This document shows positions 1 through 7,136 of a stretch of DNA of 12,415 nt, piece by piece (within the stretch, counting starts at the first letter, position 1; every line of letters starts with the position of its first letter). The notes beneath the pieces are model-generated. The model was not told the DNA's origin and did no database searches. It worked only from the letters and a program-made list of their open reading frames with translations. Source of the DNA: Evtepia sp. (lineage in GTDB: Bacteria > Bacillota > Clostridia > Oscillospirales > Oscillospiraceae); assembly GCA_020025735.1 (NCBI GenBank), contig JAHHRP010000045.1:1-12415 (forward strand), given 5' to 3'. The position numbers and the translations under genes are program-made.

Positions 1-53
1 GCATCTGCCTTACAAGCAGAGGGTCACAGGTTCGAGCCCTGTAACTTCCACCA
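1..53 (+). tRNA. tRNA-Val (anticodon TAC), 5' end cut off by the window
   Basis: This is the 3' part of a tRNA. The anticodon arm TCTGC-CTTACAA-GCAGA carries anticodon TAC (valine). It is followed by the variable region, a T arm with stem ACAGG/CCTGT around TTCGAGC, the 3' acceptor strand, discriminator A and an encoded CCA at 51-53. The D arm and 5' acceptor strand lie outside the window, so acceptor pairing cannot be checked. Confidence 0.93.
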
Positions 54-57
54 ATTT

Positions 58-134
58 GGCCCGGTAGTTCAGTTGGTTAGAACGCTAGCCTGTCACGCTA
101 GAGGTCGACGGTTCGAGCCCGTTCCGGGTCGCCA
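58..134 (+). tRNA. tRNA-Asp (anticodon GTC)
   Basis: A complete 77-nt tRNA. The acceptor stem GGCCCGG pairs with CCGGGTC (one G-T wobble). The discriminator is G and CCA is encoded. The anticodon arm CTAGC-CTGTCAC-GCTAG shows GTC (aspartate). The T arm has the GGTTCGAGCCC core. It starts four bases after the preceding tRNA, so the three tRNAs are very probably co-transcribed. Confidence 0.98.
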
Positions 135-139
135 TTTAT

Positions 140-215
<76 letters not shown>

Positions 216-223
216 AAATAATC

Positions 224-262
224 AAAAACCTGTGTATGACGAATGGTTGTACACAGGTTTTT
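224..262 (+). terminator. Intrinsic terminator of the tRNA cluster
   Basis: A perfect 13-bp inverted repeat (AAAAACCTGTGTA, 224-236, with TACACAGGTTTTT, 250-262). The 3' arm ends in five T residues, and the hairpin starts nine bases after the tRNA-Thr CCA. Confidence 0.88.
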
Positions 263-270
263 GGCTTATG

Positions 271-305
271 AAAGGACTATGGTTTTCTTAAGCCATGGTC
301 CTTTT
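271..305 (+). terminator. Second hairpin terminator after the tRNA cluster
   Basis: A 12-bp stem (AAAGGACTATGG with CCATGGTCCTTT, one wobble pair) is followed by TTTT. It lies nine bases after the first terminator, giving tandem termination between the tRNA operon and the next transcription unit. Confidence 0.75.
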
Positions 306-409
306 GCATATTGGGTGTCATTTTGCCTGCTACCATGTTCCTACCCATGGGTGTCCGGGTCCATCTGTGCAAAGTGGTCGGTAAGCTAAAGGAAGAATGT
401 AAGGGTTGG

Positions 410-438
410 TTGATTTTTTGGCAGGAACAACGTATACT
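410..438 (+). promoter_or_regulatory. Sigma-A type promoter of the aldolase/FAH operon
   Basis: -35 TTGATT (410-415) and -10 TATACT (433-438) are separated by exactly 17 bases. It lies about 85 bases upstream of the first start codon. Bases 306-409 between the terminator and this promoter show no gene; I see only short GGGTGTC repeats and a short ACCCATGGGT palindrome there. Confidence 0.75.
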
Positions 439-524
439 GAAAGAAAAACAGTCCTATACGTGAGACTGGTATATCAAGGCTCTCTGTGTGGGTCTGAACT
501 CGATTTATAGTAGGAGGGGTTGTG

Positions 525-1568
525 ATGACGCACTTTGCATGTGACTATGCTGAGGGAGCCCATGAAAGCGTTCTCCGGCGGTTACTTGAGACAAACTTGG
601 AGCAGACTGTCGGCTATGGTGAGGATGCCTACTGCGACAGTGCGCGAGATCTTATTCGTGATCTGTGTCAGGATGACAGCTTGGATGTCCATTTCCTGGT
701 TGGCGGCACTCAGACCAATACTACGGTGATCGCGGCCGCTCTGCGGCCCCACCAGGGCGTAATTGCAGCAGCGAGTGGTCATATCAATGTTCATGAAACT
801 GGTGCCATTGAAGCTACAGGGCATAAGGTGTTGTCAGTTCCTAGCCAAGACGGGAAGCTTTCTGCGTTGGAGGTGCGTCGCGTCTACGATGCCCATTGGC
901 AGGATGAGACCCGGGAACACATGGTGCAGCCGGGTATGGTCTATCTTTCTCAGCCAACAGAAAACGGAACGCTATATAGTTTGGCAGAGCTGACAGATCT
1001 TTGGGAGACCTGCCAGGACCTTGGGCTACTGCTATATATTGATGGTGCTCGTCTAGGCTACGGACTCATGAGTCCGGCCTGTGACATGACGCTGCCTGAA
1101 CTGGCACACCGATGTGATGCCTTTTCAATCGGCGGAACCAAACAGGGGATCCTTTTTGGAGAGGCGCTTGTCCTCGCGCATCCAGCCTTGAAACGGGATT
1201 TCCGTTATCATATCAAGCAGCGTGGCGGCCTGTTGGCGAAGGGAAGGCTGTTGGGGTTGCAGTTTTGCGCTATTTTAGAGGATGGGCTGTATTTTGAACT
1301 GTCCCGCCATGCAGATCGGTTGGCGCTGGAGCTGCGCCGTGCATTTGAGGAGCGCGGCTATGAGATGCTTTATGACTCGCATACGAATCAGCAGTATCCC
1401 ATCCTGCCCGATGGGCTGTTGGAGAAACTGGCGAAGGACTTTGCCTTTGCATTTTGGACAAAACCAGACGATGCGCACACTGCGGTGCGGGTGTGTACCA
1501 GCTGGGCCACGGAAGAGCAGGCAGTCAAAGATCTCATCTGTGCCCTGGACCGTTTGGATGGGACCTGA
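525..1568 (+). CDS. Threonine aldolase-family PLP enzyme (beta-eliminating lyase family)
   Basis: A 347-residue fold-type I PLP enzyme of the threonine aldolase/beta-eliminating lyase family, predicted cytoplasmic. Its expected reaction is cleavage of threonine or allo-threonine to glycine and acetaldehyde. The family signature is visible in order: VGYGEDAY near residue 29, a GGTQTN phosphate-site loop at 60-65, NVHETGAIE at 88-96, IDGARLGYG at 172-180 (PLP aspartate), and SIGGTKQG at 201-208 with the likely Schiff-base Lys206. Length is normal for the family. ATG 525 is chosen over the adjacent in-frame GTG 522 because AGGAGG (512-517) sits 7 bases before it. It is the first gene of a two-gene operon; the FAH-family gene starts 20 bases after its stop. 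True substrate preference (threonine aldolase or another beta-lyase) cannot be read from sequence. It resembles ltaE products but is of the clostridial subtype. Confidence 0.9.
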   Translation: MTHFACDYAEGAHESVLRRLLETNLEQTVGYGEDAYCDSARDLIRDLCQDDSLDVHFLVGGTQTNTTVIAAALRPHQGVIAAASGHINVHETGAIEATGHKVLSVPSQDGKLSALEVRRVYDAHWQDETREHMVQPGMVYLSQPTENGTLYSLAELTDLWETCQDLGLLLYIDGARLGYGLMSPACDMTLPELAHRCDAFSIGGTKQGILFGEALVLAHPALKRDFRYHIKQRGGLLAKGRLLGLQFCAILEDGLYFELSRHADRLALELRRAFEERGYEMLYDSHTNQQYPILPDGLLEKLAKDFAFAFWTKPDDAHTAVRVCTSWATEEQAVKDLICALDRLDGT

Positions 1569-1588
1569 CGAGATAGGAGGAATTCTCT

Positions 1589-2449
1589 ATGAAATTGTAT
1601 ACCGTAGCTTGGCAGAAGCGTCGGCTAATTTGTCTGGAGGTCCGTCCTGGGCGCCTGACCCCCCTGCCTTATGAGACCATGAATCACCTGCTGGCCGATG
1701 ACCCGGAACACCGTAGGGGGGTGTTGGAGAAAGCAGGGAAAGGGATGGGAGAGTTTGCACTGACGGAGGTTCGTGTTCTAGCTCCCATTCCACAGCCGCG
1801 GCAGGATGTGATTTGCCTGGGGATGAACTACCAAAAGCACAAGGCGGAGGCGGAGAAGTTTGACGCCCAGGCATTTGTCCGTGCACCAGAACAGGCGGTG
1901 TATTTCTCCAAACGTGCTACCGATTGCCCTGGACCTGGGGCACCGATTCCTGGTCACTCTGATCTAGTGGACAGTTTGGACTATGAGGTGGAGCTGGCAG
2001 TGATTCTGGGCGAAGATGCCCGGAACGTCAGCCACGAGGATGCCATGTCGTATGTGTTTGGTTATACGATTCTCAATGATGTCTCTGCGCGGAATTTACA
2101 GACAGGTCACAAGCAGTGGTACTTTGGTAAGGGGCTGGATGGATTCACCCCGATGGGGCCTTGTATTGTGACTAGGGATGAGGTGTCCTGGCCTCCTGCG
2201 CTGCCGATCCGTGCCTGGGTAAATGGGCAGCTGCGACAGGAGGCGGTAACAGATGAGCTGATTTTTTCCATTCCTGACATCATTCATGAATTATCCCAGG
2301 GGATGACACTTCGGGCTGGCACAGTGATTGCTACTGGGACACCCGCTGGGGTCGGCATGGGATTTGACCCACCCAAGTTCTTGCAAAAAGGAGACGTGAT
2401 CCGTTGTGAGATCGAAGGGATTGGTGTTTTAGAGAACAAAGTAGAATAG
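1589..2449 (+). CDS. Fumarylacetoacetate hydrolase (FAH) family protein
   Basis: A 286-residue member of the FAH superfamily: metal-dependent C-C bond hydrolases, decarboxylases and tautomerases acting on 2-oxo acid-type substrates. A short N-terminal region (about 1-65) precedes the FAH core. In the core I see ICLGMNYQKHKAEAE at 75-89, the metal ligands in DYEVELAVI (Glu133, Glu135), NDVSARNLQ with Asp164, FGKGLDGFTPMGP at 179-191 (Lys181), and ATGTPAGVG at 248-256. These are the canonical motifs, so the enzyme should be active. ATG 1589 has AGGAGG at 1575-1580. It is the second gene of the operon with the threonine aldolase-like gene and is followed by a terminator. The substrate is not determined; acylpyruvate hydrolase, oxaloacetate decarboxylase (FAHD1-like) and ring-cleavage-product hydrolase are all possible. 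Confidence 0.92.
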   Translation: MKLYTVAWQKRRLICLEVRPGRLTPLPYETMNHLLADDPEHRRGVLEKAGKGMGEFALTEVRVLAPIPQPRQDVICLGMNYQKHKAEAEKFDAQAFVRAPEQAVYFSKRATDCPGPGAPIPGHSDLVDSLDYEVELAVILGEDARNVSHEDAMSYVFGYTILNDVSARNLQTGHKQWYFGKGLDGFTPMGPCIVTRDEVSWPPALPIRAWVNGQLRQEAVTDELIFSIPDIIHELSQGMTLRAGTVIATGTPAGVGMGFDPPKFLQKGDVIRCEIEGIGVLENKVE

Positions 2450-2464
2450 GCAAGCGGAGAGAGA

Positions 2465-2506
2465 AGCGGTCTACCAGAGGAGAATGTCCTTGGTAGACCG
2501 CTCTTT
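2465..2506 (+). terminator. Terminator of the aldolase/FAH operon
   Basis: A perfect 12-bp stem (AGCGGTCTACCA, 2465-2476, with TGGTAGACCGCT, 2491-2502) is followed by the short T-rich tail CTTT. It starts 15 bases after the FAH stop codon. Confidence 0.8.
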
Positions 2507-2527
2507 ACATGGCAACAGAGAAAGAAG

Positions 2528-2557
2528 AAAGGGACCCGTCAGCTGACGGGTCCCTTT
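2528..2557 (-). terminator. Terminator of gdhA (possibly bidirectional)
   Basis: A 30-nt perfect palindrome (AAAGGGACCCGTC arm, centre AGCT) lies 23 bases beyond the gdhA stop. Read on the minus strand it is followed by TCTTCTTTC, a T-rich tail, so it serves gdhA. It can also back up the plus-strand terminator just upstream. Confidence 0.85.
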
Positions 2558-2580
2558 GTAAAAGAGAGAATATTCTTCGA

Positions 2581-3930
2581 TTAGAAGATGCCCTGCTCCA
2601 TCATAGCCTCAGCAACCTTCTTGAAGCCAGCGATGTTAGCACCAGCAACCAGGTTATAGCCCAGGCCATACTCCTCAGCAGCCTCAGCAGAGACTCTGTG
2701 GATGGTCTCCATCATCTTCTTCAGCTGACCGTCAACTTCCTCAGCAGTCCAAGACAGACGCTCGGAGTTCTGGGACATCTCCATAGCGGAAACGCCAACG
2801 CCGCCGGCGTTAACAGCCTTGGAAGGAGCGACGATCAGGTTCTTCTGCTGCATCAGGAAAGCCAGAGCGTCGTTGGTGGTAGGCATGTTAGCGACCTCGA
2901 TGTAGTACTTAGCACCACAATCAGCGATCTTCTTAGCCTGCTCCATGTTGACATCGTTCTGCATAGCGGAAGGCATGATGATGTCAGCCTTGACACCCCA
3001 GGGCTTCTCACCGGGGAAGAACTTCACGCCGAACTTGTCAGCATAATCCTGCACCTTGTTGCGGCCGGAGGAACGCATCTCAAGCAGATATGCGACCTTC
3101 TCTTCGGTAGCAACACCGTCGGGATCGAGGATGTAACCATCGGGGCCAGACAGGGTGATAACCTTAGCACCCAGCTCAGTAGCCTTCTTGCAGATACCCC
3201 AAGTCACGTTGCCGAAACCAGCAGCAGCGATGGTCTTGCCCTTGATGTCTTCGCCCTCGTGCTTGAGGACTTCCACCAGATAGTAAACAGCACCGTAACC
3301 GGTAGCCTCAGGACGAGCCAGGGAGCCACCATAGGACAGACCCTTACCAGTGAGGACGCCGTTCTCGAAGGTGCCCTTCAGGCGGCGATACTGGCCATAC
3401 AGATAACCGATCTCACGGCCGCCAACGCCCATGTCACCAGCGGGAACGTCGATGTCGGGCCCGATGTAACGATACAGAGCAGTCATGAAGCTCTGGCAGA
3501 AACGCATGATCTCAGCGTCGGACTTGCCGGAGGGATCAAAGTCGGAGCCACCCTTGCCGCCGCCGATGGGCAGACCAGTCAGGGAGTTTTTGAAGATCTG
3601 CTCAAAGCCCAGGAACTTCACAATGCCGGAATACACGTTGGGCTGGAAACGCAGACCGCCCTTGTAGGGACCGAGAGCACCGTTGAACTGGCAACGATAA
3701 CCGATGTTGGTGTGCGCTTTACCAGCGTCATCAGTCCAGACAACGCGGAAGGTGAACATACGCTCAGGCTCAACCATACGGCCCAGCAGGTCAACAGCCT
3801 CATACTCGGGATGAGCAGAGATGATGGGGTCCAGAGAGCTCAGGACTTCTTCCACAGTCTGCACGAACTCAGGTTCATTGCCGTGCTTCTTCTTAACGGT
3901 TTCAATAACGCTTTCGATATAAGCATTCAT
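2581..3930 (-). CDS. gdhA: Glutamate dehydrogenase, hexameric type, probably NAD-specific
   Basis: A 449-residue glutamate dehydrogenase that interconverts glutamate with 2-oxoglutarate and ammonia; cytoplasmic homohexamer by family. The substrate/catalytic residues line up with those of Clostridium symbiosum GDH at +1 numbering: Lys90 (PYKGGLRF), Lys114, Lys126 (GGGKGGSDFDP) and Asp166 (PAGDMGVGGRE). The Rossmann motif AAAGFGNVTWG is at 235-245. The coenzyme-site residues Phe239, Pro263, Asp264 and Asn291 match the NAD-type set (F238, P262, D263, N290) of that enzyme, so NAD(H) use is inferred. RBS AAGGAG (3946-3941) lies 10 bases before the ATG. Codon use is strongly biased (almost no TTA, CTA or TCA codons), fitting high expression. 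It is monocistronic, with its own promoter and terminator. The long open frame on the opposite strand is a by-product of this bias. Confidence 0.97.
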   Translation of the reverse strand: MNAYIESVIETVKKKHGNEPEFVQTVEEVLSSLDPIISAHPEYEAVDLLGRMVEPERMFTFRVVWTDDAGKAHTNIGYRCQFNGALGPYKGGLRFQPNVYSGIVKFLGFEQIFKNSLTGLPIGGGKGGSDFDPSGKSDAEIMRFCQSFMTALYRYIGPDIDVPAGDMGVGGREIGYLYGQYRRLKGTFENGVLTGKGLSYGGSLARPEATGYGAVYYLVEVLKHEGEDIKGKTIAAAGFGNVTWGICKKATELGAKVITLSGPDGYILDPDGVATEEKVAYLLEMRSSGRNKVQDYADKFGVKFFPGEKPWGVKADIIMPSAMQNDVNMEQAKKIADCGAKYYIEVANMPTTNDALAFLMQQKNLIVAPSKAVNAGGVGVSAMEMSQNSERLSWTAEEVDGQLKKMMETIHRVSAEAAEEYGLGYNLVAGANIAGFKKVAEAMMEQGIF

Positions 3931-4049
3931 GATAGTTAGGCTCCTTCGTTGATAATTTATTTTTACCTGGTGCCTGACAGCCCAGGCGAAAATACAAGGA
4001 TACTTGCATTGTGGCAGAGGAAAAAAGTCTCATCACATTTGCAAGTGAA

Positions 4050-4078
4050 AGTATAGCACGTCGCCCTTGTAAATGCAA
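4050..4078 (-). promoter_or_regulatory. Sigma-A type promoter of gdhA
   Basis: Minus-strand -35 TTGCAT (4078-4073) and -10 TATACT (4055-4050) have a 17-base spacer. They imply a leader of roughly 110 nt before the gdhA ATG at 3930. The leader holds short GC-rich inverted repeats around 3966-3988, which I cannot assign to a known riboswitch. The rest of the gdhA-4172 interval is A/T-rich and shows no gene. Confidence 0.75.
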
Positions 4079-4171
4079 CAATTATTTTCAAAAAAATTCG
4101 ATGAAATTTGCGGCATCCCACAAAAATTGTGGGGAGTGGTTGGGATGACGGCATGAGAGAGGTAAATTGCA

Positions 4172-4202
4172 AAAAGACGCCAAACTTGCATTGGCGTCTT
4201 TT
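4172..4202 (-). terminator. Terminator of the ECF S-component gene
   Basis: A perfect 12-bp stem (AAAAGACGCCAA, 4172-4183, with TTGGCGTCTTTT, 4191-4202) and a 7-base loop. On the minus strand the tail reads CTTTTTGC. It lies 48 bases beyond the stop codon of the minus-strand gene at 4251-4793. Confidence 0.85.
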
Positions 4203-4250
4203 GGGATTAGTTTTGGATCAGGTAGGGAAGATATAGGGGGAAAACGGGGC

Positions 4251-4793
4251 TTATTTCCGCAAGATAGTGTGGCTGGCGGCCAGGCGGAGGGGTTCGATCA
4301 CCACGAGGGTGATGATGGCAGCCACCCCAACCTGAATCAGATTGCCCGGAATAGAGGTTGCGGGAACGATCCAGTTGCCGTAAATGATGACCTCGGCCAG
4401 GTAGTAACCGCCGATTTTGATGGCGCAGGCCAGCACCAGTGCCACCAGGTAACGGGGGAAGGATTTTTTGTGTTCTGTCACTTGGCCGACAACAAAGCCC
4501 ATGCACCCAACAATGACCAAGGTAAAGGGGGCCCAGAGGGTCCAGCCGGAGAAGAGGTCAAACAGTGCCATACCCAGACCGCCGGCAATCATGCCCGTGC
4601 GCTTGCCGAAGAGGATAGCGGCGACAAACAAGGGGACATTCCCCAAGTGGATGAGTCCGCCGTTGGGGGCGAAAGGCAAACGGATATTTACCACGGCAGT
4701 AAAGACATAGACCAGCACCAGACAGACGGCAGTGATGGCCAAGGACTTGATTTGGGCGGATGTGGTGCGCTGCACCGCGGTTTTGGTAGACAT
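4251..4793 (-). CDS. ECF transporter S component (COG4720 / DUF1393 type)
   Basis: A 180-residue integral membrane protein resembling substrate-binding S components of energy-coupling factor vitamin transporters. About five to six hydrophobic spans are visible (roughly 16-36, 53-66, 67-83, 87-106, 113-135, 150-168). The stretch from LIHLGNVPLFVAAILFGKR (47-65) through GGLGMALFDLFSGW (71-84) to VGCMGFVVGQ (95-104) is the family hallmark. No ATPase (EcfA) or EcfT gene is adjacent, so it presumably plugs into a shared ECF module encoded elsewhere. AGGAGG (4809-4804) lies 10 bases before the ATG. Members of this family have been linked to vitamins such as riboflavin and pyridoxine. I see no recognisable riboswitch upstream, so the substrate stays unknown. 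Confidence 0.85.
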   Translation of the reverse strand: MSTKTAVQRTTSAQIKSLAITAVCLVLVYVFTAVVNIRLPFAPNGGLIHLGNVPLFVAAILFGKRTGMIAGGLGMALFDLFSGWTLWAPFTLVIVGCMGFVVGQVTEHKKSFPRYLVALVLACAIKIGGYYLAEVIIYGNWIVPATSIPGNLIQVGVAAIITLVVIEPLRLAASHTILRK

Positions 4794-4846
4794 AGGGAAG
4801 ACCCCTCCTTTGTTTGATTGAACTTGCCCTTACGATAGCATAAATC

Positions 4847-4890
4847 TGACCCTGTAAAAATCACCAAAGCAAAAGTTTCTGGTAGGGTCA
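4847..4890. repeat. Interrupted inverted repeat in the divergent intergenic region
   Basis: TGACCCT (4847-4853) pairs with AGGGTCA (4884-4890), and inside them ACCA (4863-4866) pairs with TGGT (4880-4883), separated by an A-rich bulge. It lies upstream of the S-component gene. It could be a leader RNA structure or a protein-binding site. No known riboswitch consensus was recognised. Confidence 0.4.
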
Positions 4891-4926
4891 CATTGGAGGC
4901 GGTGGCAGGCCAGACGGTCTATCTGG

Positions 4927-4955
4927 TTGTCATCTGACCTGCTTTCTGGTATGAT
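4927..4955 (+). promoter_or_regulatory. Sigma-A type promoter of the decarboxylase gene
   Basis: -35 TTGTCA (4927-4932) and -10 TATGAT (4950-4955) are 17 bases apart, about 50 bases before the start codon at 5007. A short inverted repeat CCAGA-N7-TCTGG (4910-4926) abuts the -35 element and could be an operator. Confidence 0.75.
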
Positions 4956-5006
4956 ATAAAGAAAAGAATAGGGCCTCCAGGGTGGGGCCAAAGGGAGACG
5001 CAGACA

Positions 5007-6470
5007 ATGAAACAGAACGAGAACCGGTCTTTGCTGGAACGCCTGGAAGCGCATGAAAAAGCAGGGTATCTCTCCCTGCACATGCCAGGGCACAAGGAAA
5101 ACGAGGCATTGGCACCCTATCTGGCCCGTCTGGGAGCGGGTTTGGACATTACGGAACTGCCGGGATTTGATGATCTCCACCAGCCGGAAGATGTGCTCAA
5201 GAATGCCATGGACCGGGCAGCAGCGTTATGGGGCAGCCGGAAGAGTTATTATCAGGTCAATGGCAGCACTGGCGGATTGTTGGCAGCGGTTCGGGCGGCT
5301 ACGCACCGCGGGGATCAGGTGCTGGTGGCTCGTCACTGCCACAAGGCCATCTACCACGCGCTGGAGTTGTGTGGATTGGAGCCGATTTTTCTCTTGCCCC
5401 CGATGGAGCCGACCTTTGGCCTGGCAGGGTCACTGCCTCCTGAACTGGTGGCGCAGGCATTGCAGGCACATCCTGAGGTAAAGTTAGTGATTTACCCCAG
5501 CCCCACCTATGATGGCGTCATCAGCGACACGGCGGGCATTTGTGCTGTGGCCCATGCCAGAGGAGTCCCTGTTTTGGTGGATGAGGCCCATGGCGCACAT
5601 TTGGGGTTCCATGAGGCGTTTCCACCGAGTGCCATGAAGCAGGGGGCAGATCTGGCAGTGGCAAGCTTGCACAAGATGCTCCCAAGTCTCACCCAAACAG
5701 CGATCCTCCATGCCAGCGGCCGGTTGGTACCCATTCCACAGGTGGCTCGGCAGACAGGGATCTTTCAGACTAGCAGCCCATCTTATTTGCTCCTGGCATC
5801 TATGGATGGGTGTGTTCGGCTATTGGAAGAGAGAGGAAGGGAACTTTTTGAGGGCTGGGTTCGGCGGCTGCGAGAATTTGACGAGAAGATTCAAGGTTTG
5901 AAGCATTTGCGCTGCCTTGGACACGGGGCAGAGGCGGGGGCAACCTACCAGGGAATTTTTGCGCTGGACCCGGCCAAACTGCTCCTTTCCACCCGGGACA
6001 GCGCTCTGACAGGGGTAACGCTGATGAAGCGGCTGCGGGAGGAATACCATATTGAGTTAGAGATGGCACTGGATCATTATACTGTGGCCATGACTGGGTT
6101 GGGGACGGATGACACCATGCCTGACCGCTTGGCTCGTGCGCTGCTGGCGCTGGATGAAGAGGCGGGGGCCTGCCAGGAGACACCGGCACCACTTGCGTCT
6201 TTGTACACACTGCCCCCCCGACGCTGCTCGCTTGAGGAGGCTGCCCAGGCCCCAGGAGGATTGACCTTCCTTTATGACGGGATGGGGAAAATTTCTGGGG
6301 AGTATCTTTGGGCCTATCCACCAGGGATTCCTCTGATTACTCCGGGGGAAGAGATTACCACGCCTGTGGTGGAAACGGTAGAGGCGTTGTATCGAGCGGG
6401 GGTCCGGCTCATTGGCACCCGGGGCAAGCCTCCCTTTACTGCCTTTGCCTTGGGAGATCAGGATGGGTGA
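5007..6470 (+). CDS. Orn/Lys/Arg decarboxylase-family PLP enzyme
   Basis: A 487-residue fold-type I PLP decarboxylase of the short, wing-less type common in Firmicutes (Bacillus SpeA/YaaO-like), which typically decarboxylates arginine or lysine to agmatine or cadaverine in the cytoplasm. Signatures in order: HMPGHK at 25-30, LPGFDDLHQP at 51-60, NGSTGG at 85-90 (PLP phosphate loop), DEAHGAHLGF at 192-201 (PLP aspartate and stacking histidine) and SLHKMLPSLTQT at 220-231 with Schiff-base Lys223. A C-terminal domain follows, with the conserved GMGKISGEYLWAYPPGIPL-like stretch before the end. Length is typical. The RBS is modest (AGGGAG, 4992-4997, 9 bases before the ATG). In many Firmicutes this gene neighbours tmk and holB, which are not present here. 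The exact amino acid substrate is not readable from sequence. Confidence 0.92.
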   Translation: MKQNENRSLLERLEAHEKAGYLSLHMPGHKENEALAPYLARLGAGLDITELPGFDDLHQPEDVLKNAMDRAAALWGSRKSYYQVNGSTGGLLAAVRAATHRGDQVLVARHCHKAIYHALELCGLEPIFLLPPMEPTFGLAGSLPPELVAQALQAHPEVKLVIYPSPTYDGVISDTAGICAVAHARGVPVLVDEAHGAHLGFHEAFPPSAMKQGADLAVASLHKMLPSLTQTAILHASGRLVPIPQVARQTGIFQTSSPSYLLLASMDGCVRLLEERGRELFEGWVRRLREFDEKIQGLKHLRCLGHGAEAGATYQGIFALDPAKLLLSTRDSALTGVTLMKRLREEYHIELEMALDHYTVAMTGLGTDDTMPDRLARALLALDEEAGACQETPAPLASLYTLPPRRCSLEEAAQAPGGLTFLYDGMGKISGEYLWAYPPGIPLITPGEEITTPVVETVEALYRAGVRLIGTRGKPPFTAFALGDQDG

Positions 6471-6541
6471 GCAGGTGTGAGACGGCAGTTGTGCCGTGTC
6501 AGCCTGTCCCAATAAAAGAAAAAACATTGGAGGAGATTCCC

Positions 6542-7075
6542 ATGAAGATTGTCGTGATTACTGGCAGCCCGCACCGCCATGGCACTTCGGCTTTTCTGGC
6601 AGATCAGTTTATCCGAGGGGCACAGGAAGCTGGCCACGAGGTGTTCCGCTTTGATGCGGCGTTCCAAAATCTGCACCCATGTCTGGCCTGTGAGAAATGT
6701 CACACAACCGACACAGGCTGTGTCCATAAGGACGATATGGAGTTGCTCAATCCCCATCTGCTGGCGGCAGATCTGGTGGCTTTTGTTACGCCTGTTTATT
6801 ATTATGATTGGAATGCCCAGCTAAAGCTGGCTATTGATCGCTTTTATGCCAATAGTGCTGCCCTGCGTACCCCGAAAAAGACTGCCTTGCTGCTGACCAT
6901 GGGGGACGAGACCATGGAATCAGCAGCCGGGGCCATTCAGTCCTTCCAAGGAATGACGAACTATTTGGGCTGGCAGCGAGTAGGAGTGATTTCTGCGCTG
7001 GCCTGTGGTTCTCTGGAGGACATGGAAAAGACGGATTACCCAGAACAGGCATACCAGCTGGGCAAGTCTCTCTGA
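6542..7075 (+). CDS. Flavodoxin-fold NAD(P)H-dependent oxidoreductase with Isf-like cysteine motif
   Basis: A 177-residue FMN-binding protein of the NADPH-dependent FMN reductase/iron-sulfur flavoprotein group (COG0655 type), cytoplasmic. GSPHRHGTS (8-16) is the FMN phosphate loop, and TPVYYYDWNAQLKLAIDR (83-100) is the usual isoalloxazine-side segment. Cys47, Cys50, Cys53 and Cys60 form C-X2-C-X2-C-X6-C, matching the compact CX2CX2CX4-7C motif of Isf proteins, so a [4Fe-4S] cluster is possible. The frame is open much further upstream, to within the decarboxylase gene. ATG 6542 is chosen because GGAGGA (6529-6534) precedes it by 7 bases and the FMN loop begins at residue 8. The gene is 71 bases downstream of the decarboxylase and may be co-transcribed; only a weak 6-bp hairpin (6482-6497) lies between. 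No clear terminator follows. The physiological substrate is unknown. Confidence 0.88.
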   Translation: MKIVVITGSPHRHGTSAFLADQFIRGAQEAGHEVFRFDAAFQNLHPCLACEKCHTTDTGCVHKDDMELLNPHLLAADLVAFVTPVYYYDWNAQLKLAIDRFYANSAALRTPKKTALLLTMGDETMESAAGAIQSFQGMTNYLGWQRVGVISALACGSLEDMEKTDYPEQAYQLGKSL

Positions 7076-7136
7076 GGGCACCTTGTCCCGGAGGAATGAC
7101 ACTGGGGAGGCAGGTTTCCGCTAACCTGGAATTCCC

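Noticed and set aside
2509..3939. A 476-codon open frame on the plus strand, antisense to gdhA
   Set aside because: It mirrors gdhA almost exactly. It arises because gdhA's biased codon use avoids codons whose complements are stops. It runs through the gdhA terminator palindrome, has no ribosome binding site, and its Ser/Leu/Val/Thr-rich product is typical of antisense shadows.
4167..4817. A 216-codon plus-strand frame opposite the ECF S-component gene
   Set aside because: The minus strand encodes a clear membrane protein with a good ribosome binding site. The plus-strand product is a Gly/Asp/Gln/His-rich low-complexity shadow.
4794..5000. A known vitamin riboswitch (TPP, FMN, preQ1) upstream of the ECF S component
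   Set aside because: I looked for the characteristic conserved cores and saw none. Only an unassigned interrupted inverted repeat is present.
6308..6541. N-terminal extension of the flavoprotein frame into the decarboxylase gene
   Set aside because: It overlaps coding sequence of another gene in a different frame. The FMN loop and strong ribosome binding site place the start at 6542.
7111..7128. CAGGTT-N6-AACCTG hairpin as terminator of the flavoprotein gene
   Set aside because: The stem is only 6 bp and no T-tract follows, so it is not a convincing intrinsic terminator.
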